NCBI GenBank assembly: GCA_905202595.1
Contig: CAJKSP010000011.1
Location: 1-57,787, forward strand
Source: an uncultured Sutterella sp.
GTDB taxonomy: Bacteria; Pseudomonadota; Gammaproteobacteria; Burkholderiales; Burkholderiaceae_F
Reading direction: 5' to 3'
Length of the DNA stretch: 57,787 nucleotides
Part shown: positions 9,607-18,452 of the stretch, one piece after another
Numbering within the stretch: the stretch's first letter is position 1
Layout of the letters: each line of letters opens with the position of its first letter
The notes under the pieces: generated by a model
Database searches by the model: none
What the model was told of the DNA's origin: nothing
What the model saw: only the letters and a program-made list of their open reading frames with translations
Translations under genes and position numbers: made by a program

Positions 9607-11289
9607 TCAGCGGATGTCCTTCAGTTCGCGGCGCAGAATTTTTCCGACGGCTGTTTTGGGAAGGCTGTCGGCAAAAACAATTTCGTGCGGCATTTTGTAG
9701 CCCGTCAGCTGTGTGCGGCAGTAGGCCTTCACATCCTCAACAGTCAGCGCTGGGTCTTTTTTCACAATCACCGCTTTGACTCTTTCTCCAGATTTGGCGG
9801 AGGGCACGCCGACTACGCCGACTTCAAGCACGCCCGGCATGCTTGCGATGACATTTTCTATTTCATTGGGATACACGTTGAAGCCCGAAACAAGGATCAT
9901 GTCCTTCTTGCGGTCCGTGATCGTGATGACGCCTCGAGCATCCATGTGGCCGACATCTCCCGTTCTGAGCCAGCCTTCGCGAAGAACGTTAGCCGTTTCT
10001 TCGGGCTTGTTCCAATAGCCGCGCATCACCTGCGGGCCCTTTACGCAGATTTCGCCTGTGTAGAGCTCCGGATCGCCGCCTTCAGGACAAAAGCCGAGAT
10101 CTCGGAATCCATCTCCGCGTATGGACACAATGGTCGAAGGAATCGGCGTGCCGACGGAGCCGTCCCACGGCGCGTTGGGGATGTTGCCGCAGACGGCGGG
10201 ACTGCATTCGGTGAGGCCGTAGGCTTCAAGGATGTTGGAGCCGGTTTGCTTCTTCCAAGCGTCAGCCACGATGCGCTGAACTTGTGAGCCGCCGCCGCAG
10301 GTCATCTTGAGGCGGGTGAACCGGTGAGAGCAAAAGCGGGCGTTTCGCAAAAGCGCGGCGAAGAGCGTATTGACGCCGATAATCACAGAGAAGTCCCATT
10401 TGATGCATTCTTTGGCAAGGCCATCAATGTCGCGGGGGTCCGTGATGAGCACCATGGTCGCCGCCCAGCTTGTGAAGACGAGCGTTGCGGTCAGAGAGAA
10501 GATGTGATAAAGCGGCAGCGCTGTCAGAACGACTTCTTCGCCTTGTTTAAAGGTGCTCGAGATCCAAGCGCCAATTTGTTCAATGTTGGCGATGACGTTG
10601 CGATGCGTGAGCTCAGCGCCCTTCGCTATGCCTGTCGTACCGCCTGTGTACTGCAGGAAGGCAATGTCTTCGCGCTTGACGTTGACAGGCTGAAAGCCTG
10701 CTGCGCGACCTTGCGAAATGGCCTCCCGCAGTGATACCACGTTCTGCAGACTGTAGCTGGGGACGAGCTTCTTCACGCGGCGCACGATGAAATTGACGAG
10801 CTGACGCTTTGGAAAAGGCAGCAGGTCGCCGACTGCTGTGGTAACAATATGGCGACATGCGGTGCCGGGAATCGCGCGTTCAAGCGTTTTGGCGAAGTTC
10901 TCAATAATGATGATCGCTTTGGCGCCTGAATCCTTGAGCGTATGCTCGACTTCTCGTGCGGTGTAGAGCGGATTGACGTTGACGACGATGAAGCCCGCAC
11001 GCAGCACTGCAAAGACGGAGACAACATACTGCAGAAGATTGGGCATCATGATGGCGATGCGGTCGCCGGGCTTCATGTCCGGCAGTCTCTGCAGATACGC
11101 TGCTAAGTCTTTAGAAAGCTCCGCAGCTTCCTGATAAGTGAGCCCCGTTCCCATATTCGAATAGCCGGTGCGGCCAGGGAACCGCCGTGCTGCTTCGTCG
11201 AGTATGGCAGGGATATTTGGATAGACATCCGGGTCGATGTCATGCGCGATGCCGGCAGGGTAGGACGAATACCAGGGATAGTCAGCCAT
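9607..11289 (-). CDS. fadD: Long-chain fatty acid-CoA ligase (FadD-like)
   Basis: This is a 560-residue ANL-superfamily adenylating enzyme that activates fatty acids to acyl-CoA. The AMP-binding P-loop YTGGTTGIAKGAELTHRN is near residue 218. LEAYGLTECSPAV, TGDVGHMDARGVI and KDMILVSGFNVYPNEIE follow in the correct order, and the C-terminal catalytic Lys lies in LPKTAVGKILRRELK. The length and the TGD...DRKKD pattern fit FadD. GAGGAG lies about 13 bases upstream of the ATG, a little far. It is downstream of hemG but separated by a minus-strand terminator. Confidence 0.88.
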   Translation of the reverse strand: MADYPWYSSYPAGIAHDIDPDVYPNIPAILDEAARRFPGRTGYSNMGTGLTYQEAAELSKDLAAYLQRLPDMKPGDRIAIMMPNLLQYVVSVFAVLRAGFIVVNVNPLYTAREVEHTLKDSGAKAIIIIENFAKTLERAIPGTACRHIVTTAVGDLLPFPKRQLVNFIVRRVKKLVPSYSLQNVVSLREAISQGRAAGFQPVNVKREDIAFLQYTGGTTGIAKGAELTHRNVIANIEQIGAWISSTFKQGEEVVLTALPLYHIFSLTATLVFTSWAATMVLITDPRDIDGLAKECIKWDFSVIIGVNTLFAALLRNARFCSHRFTRLKMTCGGGSQVQRIVADAWKKQTGSNILEAYGLTECSPAVCGNIPNAPWDGSVGTPIPSTIVSIRGDGFRDLGFCPEGGDPELYTGEICVKGPQVMRGYWNKPEETANVLREGWLRTGDVGHMDARGVITITDRKKDMILVSGFNVYPNEIENVIASMPGVLEVGVVGVPSAKSGERVKAVIVKKDPALTVEDVKAYCRTQLTGYKMPHEIVFADSLPKTAVGKILRRELKDIR

Positions 11290-11405
11290 CAGGTGCAGTG
11301 CTCCTCGGAGCAGTAATAAGTCGAGGTCCGGAGTTTAGACGAACCTGTGCGCCGGATCATCTGTTGAGCGTCTCGGGGAAAGCCCGAATGACGGCTGGCG
11401 CTCAA

Positions 11406-11441
11406 GCAAAAGCCGGCGAACTCCGCACGAGCCGCCGGCTT
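11406..11441 (-). terminator. Intrinsic terminator after hemG
   Basis: On the minus strand AAGCCGGCG pairs with CGCCGGCTT and is followed by TTGCTT. It ends the hemG transcript and separates it from fadD. Confidence 0.7.
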
Positions 11442-11505
11442 CAATGCTGTGCACGGCAGCCGCTGATGCGCCGTGCGCGAAAAGAAACAATGACCGAAGC
11501 GCTTC

Positions 11506-12045
11506 TCAAGCCTGAAGCGTCAGGCAGTGGCGAGCATAGGCTTCGACATCGGCCCAATCTGTATAGTCGATGATCGCCGTCGGTTCCGTCGGGCCTTTTG
11601 TCATCTTCATGATCATTTGGATTGCCCAAACCTGATACCACTTCCAGTTCGGGTAGTCGACCTTGCCGGCGAAGCAGTGCGCATCCTTCGGCTTCCAGGG
11701 ATTGTTCTGAAGGAACTTGCGCGTATAGACGTTTCCTTCAGGCGTGCACTTCGCAGGCGTGCGGGCCACGACAGAGACGCTGAAGAAGCTGTTGGCCTTT
11801 GCATCAAGCACTGACTTGTACTTGTTCACAAAGCCAACGAACGTGCGGTCGAACTTGCCGTAGATCACCGGAGCGCCGGCGATGATGAGGTCGTATTTGT
11901 TCCAGTCAACGCCTTCACGGTCAGCTTCCATGCATTCCATGAGGTCGGCCTGATTGCCTTCCGCAATCACCGTTTCCCAAATGCGTCGGGCGATTCGAGC
12001 GGTGTGCCCGAAGTGGCTGTTGTAGACGACCAGCACAGTCTTCAT
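11506..12045 (-). CDS. hemG: HemG, menaquinone-dependent protoporphyrinogen IX dehydrogenase
   Basis: This flavodoxin-fold FMN protein oxidises protoporphyrinogen IX to protoporphyrin IX and passes electrons to respiratory quinones, so it works without oxygen. The 179-residue product has the FMN loop VVYNSHFGHTARIA at residues 6-19. The HemG-specific stretches include GAPVIYGKFDRTF, SVSVVARTPAKCTPEGN and WYQVWAIQMIMKM. The last belongs to the region that distinguishes HemG from ordinary flavodoxins. A GGGAG site lies about ten bases upstream. It pairs functionally with hemH at 28496, the next enzyme in the pathway, encoded elsewhere in the window. Confidence 0.88.
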   Translation of the reverse strand: MKTVLVVYNSHFGHTARIARRIWETVIAEGNQADLMECMEADREGVDWNKYDLIIAGAPVIYGKFDRTFVGFVNKYKSVLDAKANSFFSVSVVARTPAKCTPEGNVYTRKFLQNNPWKPKDAHCFAGKVDYPNWKWYQVWAIQMIMKMTKGPTEPTAIIDYTDWADVEAYARHCLTLQA

Positions 12046-12395
12046 CTTGAAATTCTCCCTGGAGGCGCGCAGCCGGGGATAGGCGCCGGCGGCCTCAGAT
12101 TTGTCATTCTGTCGGAGCAGCCCGCTCGCTTTGAGCCAGTGCAGCTGTCCTAGGAGCCGTCCTGTATTGTTACAGACACTGCTTCCACAAGACGGAATTT
12201 TAACGATGCAAGATTCCTGCTGTCTTAACGTGCGGCTTTCCGGTCGAAATAGCGAACATTCTTAAGCGGCCTGAATGCTCTGCCGTCAAGTTGAACGGTG
12301 CTAGAATCCTGCGAATTCAACTGCGGAAGCCTCTGAGCCCTATATCCGCTGGGGCTTGCTTGTGCTTCTCCTCTTTCCCCTTACTACGGAAACTT
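12046..12395. promoter_or_regulatory. Divergent hemG/infA control region
   Basis: This 350-nt gap holds no gene I can support. An extended -10 element TGCTAGAAT at 12299-12307 is a good candidate infA promoter, although no strong -35 is seen at the expected distance. A 14-bp inverted repeat CTGTATTGTTACAG at 12162-12175 (arms CTGTA/TACAG) resembles a dimeric operator. It is too short for a LexA box because the spacer between CTGT and ACAG is six rather than eight. Confidence 0.45.
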
Positions 12396-12647
12396 ATGGC
12401 AAAGGAAGATCTCATCGAGATGTCGGGCCAGGTTCTGGAAGTGCTTCCGGACGCCCGCTATCGCGTGAAGCTCGACAACGGTCACGAGCTCGTCGCTTAT
12501 ACCAATGGCAAGATGCGCAAGCATCACATCCGCATTCTCGCCGGCGACCGCGTTTCGCTCGAGCTTTCGCCCTATGATCTGACGAAGGGCCGCATTACCT
12601 TCCGCCACATTGAGGGTCGCCCGCCAATGCAGCAGCGCCGCCGCTGA
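12396..12647 (+). CDS. infA: Translation initiation factor IF-1
   Basis: IF-1 binds the ribosomal A site during initiation. The 83-residue OB-fold protein matches the family from the N-terminus (MAKEDLIEMSGQVLEVLPDA) through NGHELVAYTNGKMRKHHIRI to YDLTKGRITFRH. It then adds about eleven residues (ending PPMQQRRR) beyond the usual C-terminus. It stands alone, not inside a ribosomal protein operon. Some betaproteobacteria carry two infA genes and this looks like the isolated type, but whether a second copy exists cannot be judged here. Confidence 0.95.
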   Translation: MAKEDLIEMSGQVLEVLPDARYRVKLDNGHELVAYTNGKMRKHHIRILAGDRVSLELSPYDLTKGRITFRHIEGRPPMQQRRR

Positions 12648-12682
12648 TTCGCATAGACCTTTCGTTGGGCACAACCGGTCTC

Positions 12683-12726
12683 AAAGCCCGCAGCCTCTTT
12701 AAGAGGATGCGGGCTTTTGCTTTTTT
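12683..12726 (+). terminator. Intrinsic terminator after infA
   Basis: AAAGCCCGCA (12683-12692) pairs with TGCGGGCTTT (12708-12717), with an inner CCTCTT/AAGAGG stem, followed by GCTTTTTT. It overlaps the end of the convergent UvrA-like gene by two bases. Confidence 0.88.
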
Positions 12727-15196
12727 AAAGAAAAGCGCCAGTGCGACTTTCTGGCGATTTTTTAATGTCTTCCTGCGTGCCACAGGCGACGATGCATCCT
12801 CCTTCTTCTCCGCCTCCGGGCCCCATGTCGACGATATAGTCTGCATGCCGTATGACATCCAGATCGTGCTCTATCACAATGATGGTGGCGCCCTGTTCGA
12901 TGAGGCGTTCGAAGACAAGCAGGAGCGTCTGCACATCCAGCGGATGGAGGCCGATTGTCGGCTCGTCAAACACAAAGACAGCATCTGATTGACCATGCCC
13001 CATTTCGCTTGCAAGCTTGAGGCGCTGCGCCTCGCCGCCGGAGAGACTCGGCGTTGCTTCGCCTAGCGTCAGGTAGCCGAGGCCGAGAGATTGCAGTATT
13101 TCAAGGCGCTGCTTGACGAGCTTTATGTCGCCTGCAGCTTCAATGGCCTGATCAATATCCATTTCCATCAGGGCAGGAAGCGAAAACGCGCCGTTAGGAC
13201 CTACATGGCAGATGCGGCTAGCCGTAGCTGAATAGCGCGAGCCTCTGCATGCAGGACACGGAATGTCTACGTCGGGCAGGAACTGCACGTCCAGGCTGAT
13301 GATTCCGGTGCCGTCACAGACTGGGCAACGGAGCCGGCCAGTGTTGTATGAAAAGTCGCTAGCTTTCCAGCCGCCCTCAAGTGCGTCGGCGCTCTTCGCA
13401 AAAATCTTCCGCAGTTCGTCGTGCACATTGGCATATGTGGCGACGGTTGAGCGCACATTGACGCCGATTGGCGTTGCATCAATGAGCTTGACCTGTCGGA
13501 TGCCCGGCGCATCGATCGCACGAACGTGCGCAGGCAGAGGCTTGCCGGCAGCCGATGCGATGAGCGCGGGAACAAGACTCTCCAGAATAAGCGTCGTCTT
13601 GCCTGAGCCCGAAACGCCCGTCACGACGCTCAAGCGACCTTTCGGGAAGTCCACTTCAAGCGGATGCACGGTATGGATGGCATTGGTTGACAGATGAATG
13701 CGGCCAAGCTGGAAAAGCGGGGCGGCCTTGTGCGACGGCGTACAAACGCAGGCAGTTCCAGAAAGGAAGGGGCCGATCTTTGATGCCGGATTCGCTTTAA
13801 TCTGCGGGATGGTGCCCTGAGCGAGCACGCGGCCGCCATTGGCGCCGGCGCCTGGCCCCATTTCAATCAGCCAGTCAGCAGCCGCGAGGATCTGAGTGTC
13901 ATGGTCAACGAGCGCGACAGAGTTGCCGTCGGCGATCAAGTCCCGCATGACGCCTATAAGACCGGCGATATTAGCGGGGTGCAGACCGATAGACGGTTCG
14001 TCAAGCACATAAAGAACGCCTGTTGTGCGGTTGCGTACAGCGCGCGCAAGCTGCATGCGCTGTCGCTCTCCTGTAGAAAGTGTTGAGCTTGTACGATCGA
14101 GAGTGAGGTAGCCGAGCCCTAGATCCATCAGGCGCTTGGCGATGCTTTCAAACGAATCGCAAATGCTTTGCGCCATTGATTGCATCGATTGAGGCAGTGT
14201 TGCTGGGATACCGGCTACCCAGTCGACAAGCGCTGAGAGCGTCATTCGGCAGGCTTCATCGAGCGAAATACCGCGCAGCTTCGGTGCGCGTGCGGCAGCG
14301 CAGAGGCGGCTGCCGCCGCAGTCAGGACAAACATCCTGCTTCAAAAAGCGCTCAACGCGCTTCATGCCCTTTTCATCTTTTACTTTGGCGAGCGCGTTTT
14401 CGACGGTATAGATCGCGTTGAAATAGGTGAAGTCCAGCTCGCCGGCCGTTTCGGTTGTTTTGGATCGGTAGAGTATGTGCTTTTTGACGGCTGGACCGTT
14501 GAAGACGATGTTCTTTTCTTCCGGCGTCAAATCCTTGAAGGGTACGTCGGTCCGCACGCCCATGGCTCGGCAGACGTCTGTCATAAGGGACCACATCAGC
14601 GACTTCCATGGCGCGACGGCACCCTGATCAATCGTGAGCGACTCATCGGGCACGAGCGTTGAACGGTCGACCGTGCGGACTATGCCGGTGCCGCCGCAGG
14701 TCGGACAGGCTCCCTGACTGTTGAATGCGAGCTCTTCGGCAGAAGGCGCATAGAACTCAGCGTGGCAGACCGGGCAAATTAATTTTTCTCCGGCTGCAAC
14801 TGCTAAAGACGGTGGAATGTAATGTCCGTTTGGACAGCGATGGCTTGCCAGACGGGAGAACATGAGGCGCAGGCTGTTGAGAAGCTCTGTGCCGGTGCCG
14901 AATGTACTCCGGATGCCGGGCACGGCAGGCCGCTGATGGAGTGCAAGTGCTGCCGGGACGTAAAGAATGTCGTCAACCTGAGCCTTGGCTGCTTGCGTCA
15001 TGCGGCGCCGAGTGTAAGTAGAGAGCGCTTCAAGGTAGCGCCGAGATCCCTCTGCATACAGAATGCCAAGGGCAAGAGAAGACTTTCCTGAGCCTGACAC
15101 TCCGGCAATGCCGACGATTTTGCCTAGAGGCACATCCACATCAATGTTTTTAAGATTGTGAACCCGCGCACCGCGGATCTGAATGCAAGCTGGCAT
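12725..15196 (-). CDS. UvrA paralogue (short, UvrA2-type ABC ATPase)
   Basis: An excision-repair ABC ATPase homologue of 823 residues, shorter than the housekeeping UvrA of about 940. It has two ABC modules: Walker A GVSGSGKSSLA and GVSGSGKTTLI, signatures LSTGERQRM and LSGGEAQRLKLA, and Walker B LDEPSIGLHP and FDEPTIGLHP. Zinc-finger CxxC pairs (CPTCGGTG, CPVCDGTG, CPACRGS) are present. The short length suggests loss of an insertion such as the UvrB-binding region, typical of class II UvrA proteins linked to drug or alkylation tolerance. The family start (MPACIQIRGARVHNLKN) sets ATG at 15196, with AGAG upstream. A separate housekeeping uvrA is expected elsewhere. Confidence 0.82.
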   Translation of the reverse strand: MPACIQIRGARVHNLKNIDVDVPLGKIVGIAGVSGSGKSSLALGILYAEGSRRYLEALSTYTRRRMTQAAKAQVDDILYVPAALALHQRPAVPGIRSTFGTGTELLNSLRLMFSRLASHRCPNGHYIPPSLAVAAGEKLICPVCHAEFYAPSAEELAFNSQGACPTCGGTGIVRTVDRSTLVPDESLTIDQGAVAPWKSLMWSLMTDVCRAMGVRTDVPFKDLTPEEKNIVFNGPAVKKHILYRSKTTETAGELDFTYFNAIYTVENALAKVKDEKGMKRVERFLKQDVCPDCGGSRLCAAARAPKLRGISLDEACRMTLSALVDWVAGIPATLPQSMQSMAQSICDSFESIAKRLMDLGLGYLTLDRTSSTLSTGERQRMQLARAVRNRTTGVLYVLDEPSIGLHPANIAGLIGVMRDLIADGNSVALVDHDTQILAAADWLIEMGPGAGANGGRVLAQGTIPQIKANPASKIGPFLSGTACVCTPSHKAAPLFQLGRIHLSTNAIHTVHPLEVDFPKGRLSVVTGVSGSGKTTLILESLVPALIASAAGKPLPAHVRAIDAPGIRQVKLIDATPIGVNVRSTVATYANVHDELRKIFAKSADALEGGWKASDFSYNTGRLRCPVCDGTGIISLDVQFLPDVDIPCPACRGSRYSATASRICHVGPNGAFSLPALMEMDIDQAIEAAGDIKLVKQRLEILQSLGLGYLTLGEATPSLSGGEAQRLKLASEMGHGQSDAVFVFDEPTIGLHPLDVQTLLLVFERLIEQGATIIVIEHDLDVIRHADYIVDMGPGGGEEGGCIVACGTQEDIKKSPESRTGAFL

Positions 15197-15252
15197 GTCG
15201 CAATCTCTTCTAGGAAGTTTTATGGAAGAGCGGCAGGGTTGAGAATGCAAAG

Positions 15253-15284
15253 CGGCCTTCCAGCAGAAGTCTGATGGAAGGCCG
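15253..15284 (-). terminator. Hairpin downstream of the CdsA-like gene
   Basis: A 10-bp perfect stem (CGGCCTTCCA at 15253-15262 with TGGAAGGCCG at 15275-15284) lies 49 nt after the CdsA-like stop on the minus strand. The downstream T tract is weak (GCTTTGC), so termination efficiency is uncertain. Confidence 0.5.
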
Positions 15285-15332
15285 AGCATTACCTTGCAAA
15301 TTCCAAGGACGGAGCGTTTCAGATGCGCTGCA

Positions 15333-16304
15333 TTAGAAGGCGTCCTTGAAAGTGATGAAGAAAATAGTCGTCAGATGATAGAAAGTCGGAGCCGCGAAAG
15401 TGAGCGGTGCAAGGCGGGCCAGCATACCGCGAGTCATGTAGATGTCGCCTTCTCCGGCAAGGCGTTCGCCGCCCATGCTGCGGCGAACGCAGTTGAAGAC
15501 GAGGTCTCCCATGACGCCGGAGATCACAATGGCCAGCGCCATCAGTAGCGCTTGCCAAAAGCGGAACGGCGTGATCCAGTACATGCAGGCGCCGGCAAGA
15601 AATCCGCCCGCACAGCCGATGATAGTGCCGAGCACCGTGCGGCTCTTGTTGAAAGACAGAGTTTTTCCGCCGAGGATGGAGCTGGCGATCGAGGCGCAGA
15701 GATCCGATACAAAGATCACGAGCAGGAAAAACAGCATCAGCAGCGGGCCGGACGAGTTGTAGCGCGTCAGATCCAGCATGGCAATTGCAGGCGCATGACT
15801 TACGCAGAAGACGCAGAGCATGATGCCCCACTGCACCTTCGCAACGCGCTCGAGATAACGGTCTGTATCGCGCGACAGCGCCATGATGACAGGCAGCAGC
15901 AGGAAGAGGTACACCGGGATGAAAAGCGTGTAGATTTCCGGCAAATCAAGGCCGATGGCCAAATACTGGAGAGGAATGGCCAGATAGAAGGCTACGACGA
16001 GCGCATAGTGGTCCGTCGGCTTTGTCGGCGTGATGGCAATGAATTCGCGCAGCAGAAAGAAGCTGATGAGCGCGAAGAAGCACAGCAGCGTCGGCAGACC
16101 GACGGCAAAGGCAATCGTGAAGACAACGAGCAGCCACCAGGCCATGCGTGCTCGAGAGTTCACCACCTGCAGGCGGTAGCGCTTTTCAAGCGACGTAACG
16201 CGGTTGGCGGCCCAGGTGCCGTAGACAGTGCCTGCGGCGGCAAGGAGCAGAAGGCCGAAGAAAAGGATGAGGTAGGCCTCCTGAATGTTGAATCCGAGTC
16301 TCAT
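15333..16304 (-). CDS. CDP-diglyceride synthase-like membrane protein with altered catalytic motif
   Basis: CdsA makes CDP-diacylglycerol from phosphatidate and CTP at the inner membrane. This 323-residue polytopic protein aligns to that family. A membrane Asp is at 201 (FVSDLCASIAS), GGKTLSFNKSR is at 212-222 and GVMGDLVFNCVRR is at 263-275. The diagnostic signature is degraded: the usual K-R-x4-K-D is RRSMGGERL, and the usual HGG-x-x-D-R-x-D-S is replaced by MTRGMLARLAP, losing both Asp. It overlaps the upstream acyltransferase by four bases (ATGA coupling). The pair resembles the E. coli ynb-type arrangement of a second cds-like gene. It may be inactive or have a changed activity. Confidence 0.7.
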   Translation of the reverse strand: MRLGFNIQEAYLILFFGLLLLAAAGTVYGTWAANRVTSLEKRYRLQVVNSRARMAWWLLVVFTIAFAVGLPTLLCFFALISFFLLREFIAITPTKPTDHYALVVAFYLAIPLQYLAIGLDLPEIYTLFIPVYLFLLLPVIMALSRDTDRYLERVAKVQWGIMLCVFCVSHAPAIAMLDLTRYNSSGPLLMLFFLLVIFVSDLCASIASSILGGKTLSFNKSRTVLGTIIGCAGGFLAGACMYWITPFRFWQALLMALAIVISGVMGDLVFNCVRRSMGGERLAGEGDIYMTRGMLARLAPLTFAAPTFYHLTTIFFITFKDAF

Positions 16305-16912
16305 GCTTTCGCCAGATCAATGATCGCGTTGCGCGCGCGGTTGAGAAATTCGTCCTTGAGATCCGTGACGGAGTGCTCGAGCGGCGCGCCGAAGCGCACG
16401 GAGCAGATTGTCGGTACAGGAATGAGCACTCCTTTAGGCATGGCGCGATGGAGATTCTCAATGTAGACAGGAATGAGCTCCACCTCAGGAAAGTCTTTCA
16501 TCAGGCGCCATAGGCCGGATTTGAAGGGGCTAGGCAGTGGTTGAGGCCGTCGAGTGCCCTCCGGAAAAATGATGAGCGAAGAGCCTTCGCGCAACGCATT
16601 GCAGAGCGGCGTGAGCGGATTGGCATGCTCAGTGCGGTGGCGGTCCACGAGCACAGCATTGAGCTCATCAACGGCGATGCGCCGTTTGATCAAGCCTTTT
16701 TCCCAGTAGTCCTTGGCGGCGACAGGGCGCACGCGCCGGCGCAACTGCGGCGGCAGCGACGCCCAAATGACGATGGTGTCTAGGTGGCTTGTGTGGTTGG
16801 CGAAATAAATGCGCTGTCTAGATGACGGCGCACACCCCTGCCAATGGGGGTAGGCGCCGACGAGCAGTCGCGTCAGCCACACAATGGGCGTCATGAGCTT
16901 GTAGTTGAACAC
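16301..16912 (-). CDS. PlsC-type 1-acyl-glycerol-3-phosphate acyltransferase family protein
   Basis: This 203-residue acyltransferase has the catalytic H-x4-D motif NHTSHLDT (about residue 39) and the substrate-binding motif FPEGTRRPQP (about 117). An N-terminal hydrophobic stretch suits inner-membrane association. Family members transfer an acyl chain to lysophosphatidate or related lipids. Translation starts at GTG 16912 with a weak ribosome site. It is coupled to the CdsA-like gene downstream and lies 67 nt after tldD, so it may belong to the yhdP-tldD transcript. The exact acceptor lipid is not known. Confidence 0.82.
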   Translation of the reverse strand: MFNYKLMTPIVWLTRLLVGAYPHWQGCAPSSRQRIYFANHTSHLDTIVIWASLPPQLRRRVRPVAAKDYWEKGLIKRRIAVDELNAVLVDRHRTEHANPLTPLCNALREGSSLIIFPEGTRRPQPLPSPFKSGLWRLMKDFPEVELIPVYIENLHRAMPKGVLIPVPTICSVRFGAPLEHSVTDLKDEFLNRARNAIIDLAKA

Positions 16913-16979
16913 AGCGGTGACCGGTGATTGGTGAAGTGTCCATTATAGATTTCGGAGGCGCAAAGCCGCCCCAGTCGCT

Positions 16980-18431
16980 TCAAGCACTGTCGGCGGATCC
17001 ACCGACAGTCAGCGCATCAATGCGGATTGTCGGCATGCCCACGCCTACGGGGACGCTCTGTCCATCCTTGCCGCATTGGCCGATGCCGTCGTCTAGCTGC
17101 AGATCATGCCCGACCATGGGAATGTGCTGTAGCGCTTCAGCACCGCTTCCGGCCAGCATGGCGCCTTTGATGGGCCGGGTTCGGCGGCCGTTTTCGATAA
17201 GCCACGCCTTGGACATGCAGAAGACGAACTGGCCATTCGTAATGTCGACCTGGCCTCCTTGGAAATTCTGCGCATAAATGCCGTGCTTGACGCTGGAAAT
17301 GATTTCTTCTGGGTCGTAAGGGCCGGGCAGCATGAAGGTGTTGGTCATGCGAGGCATAGGGAGTGATGCAAAGCTTTCGCGACGACCGTTTCCTGTCGGC
17401 TTGCGACCGAGAAGCAGGGCATTCTGCATGTCAAGCAAGGCTCCTCTCAGCACGCCGTTTTCAATAAGAAGCGTTCGTCCTGAGGGGGTTCCTTCATCAT
17501 CAAAGGACAAAGAGCCGCGCCGCATAGGAAGCGAGCCGTCGTCCACGACAGTTACTCCGGGAGAGGCAATGCGCTGGCCCATCCTGTCGCTGAAGGCAGA
17601 AGTACCTTTGCGGATAAAGTCGCCTTCAAGACCATGCCCGATTGCTTCATGCAGCAGAATGCCCGGCCAGCCGGGGCCGAGCACGACAGGCATGACGCCC
17701 GCTGGCGCAGGCGAAGCTTCCAGATTGTGAAGCGCTTCGTCAACGGCGTTGCGCACCCAGCGCTTGACGCGCTCTGACGTAAAGAAGGCAATGCCAGTCC
17801 GTGCTCCTCCGCCGGCTGTTGCCTGTTCACGCCGTCCTTTGGATTCGACAGTGACTGTGATGGAGAGATAGGCAAGCGGACGGCAGTCTGCAAGAAAGCG
17901 TCCGTCGATTGCGGCAACAGCCACGGCATCCGATTCCGTTTGATACGAAGCGAGCACGTCTGTCACGCGGGGATCCATCTCGCGGGCTAGATGATCAACG
18001 CTTTCCAGAAGGGCAATCTGACCGTCGGCCAAGGCATCGTCCAATTCATCAGTCGGTTCGTAAAGCGGCTGAAAAGGACGCTCTGCAAGTGTCGGCAAGA
18101 CATCGGACCGACCGCAGGCGCTCATGGAGGCAGCAGTTTTGGCGCAACGCAGTAGCGCAGATGGCGTCAGGCTGTTGGTGTAAGAGAGCGAGGAGCGCTC
18201 ACCGGCGACAAGCCTCAGGCCGGCGCCGCGATCAATAGTGAATGAACCCGTGCGAACGCATCCGTTTTCCAGAAGCCAGTCTCGCGATCGAGTTTCCTGC
18301 AGGAAGACGTCCGCCCAGGAGCAGCGGTGGCCGGAGAGTGCGGCGAGCGCCCGGGAGACGCTGGATTCATCAAGGCCTTCGCGTCCGAAGAGTCGGCATA
18401 GGGCTCGTTCGCGTCCAGATGTTGCCGTCAT
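16980..18431 (-). CDS. tldD: TldD metalloprotease
   Basis: TldD pairs with PmbA/TldE to form a zinc protease that degrades unfolded or modified peptides (known for CcdA antitoxin and microcin maturation). The 483-residue product carries the zinc motif HEAIGHGLEGD near residue 263 and the conserved GRKPTGNGRRES and PRMTNTFM stretches that follow. The last third (VDITNGQFVFCMSKAWLIE) is family-typical. Its partner pmbA is not in the window. It lies 21 nt after the nitrilase homologue and is probably co-transcribed with it and yhdP. Confidence 0.94.
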   Translation of the reverse strand: MTATSGRERALCRLFGREGLDESSVSRALAALSGHRCSWADVFLQETRSRDWLLENGCVRTGSFTIDRGAGLRLVAGERSSLSYTNSLTPSALLRCAKTAASMSACGRSDVLPTLAERPFQPLYEPTDELDDALADGQIALLESVDHLAREMDPRVTDVLASYQTESDAVAVAAIDGRFLADCRPLAYLSITVTVESKGRREQATAGGGARTGIAFFTSERVKRWVRNAVDEALHNLEASPAPAGVMPVVLGPGWPGILLHEAIGHGLEGDFIRKGTSAFSDRMGQRIASPGVTVVDDGSLPMRRGSLSFDDEGTPSGRTLLIENGVLRGALLDMQNALLLGRKPTGNGRRESFASLPMPRMTNTFMLPGPYDPEEIISSVKHGIYAQNFQGGQVDITNGQFVFCMSKAWLIENGRRTRPIKGAMLAGSGAEALQHIPMVGHDLQLDDGIGQCGKDGQSVPVGVGMPTIRIDALTVGGSADSA

Positions 18432-18452
18432 GGGCTTCAGATGCAGAGCTTG

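Noticed and set aside
12162..12175. CTGTATTGTTACAG considered as a LexA (SOS) box
   Set aside because: The spacer between CTGT and ACAG is six bases, while LexA boxes of this class need eight. It was kept only as a possible operator.
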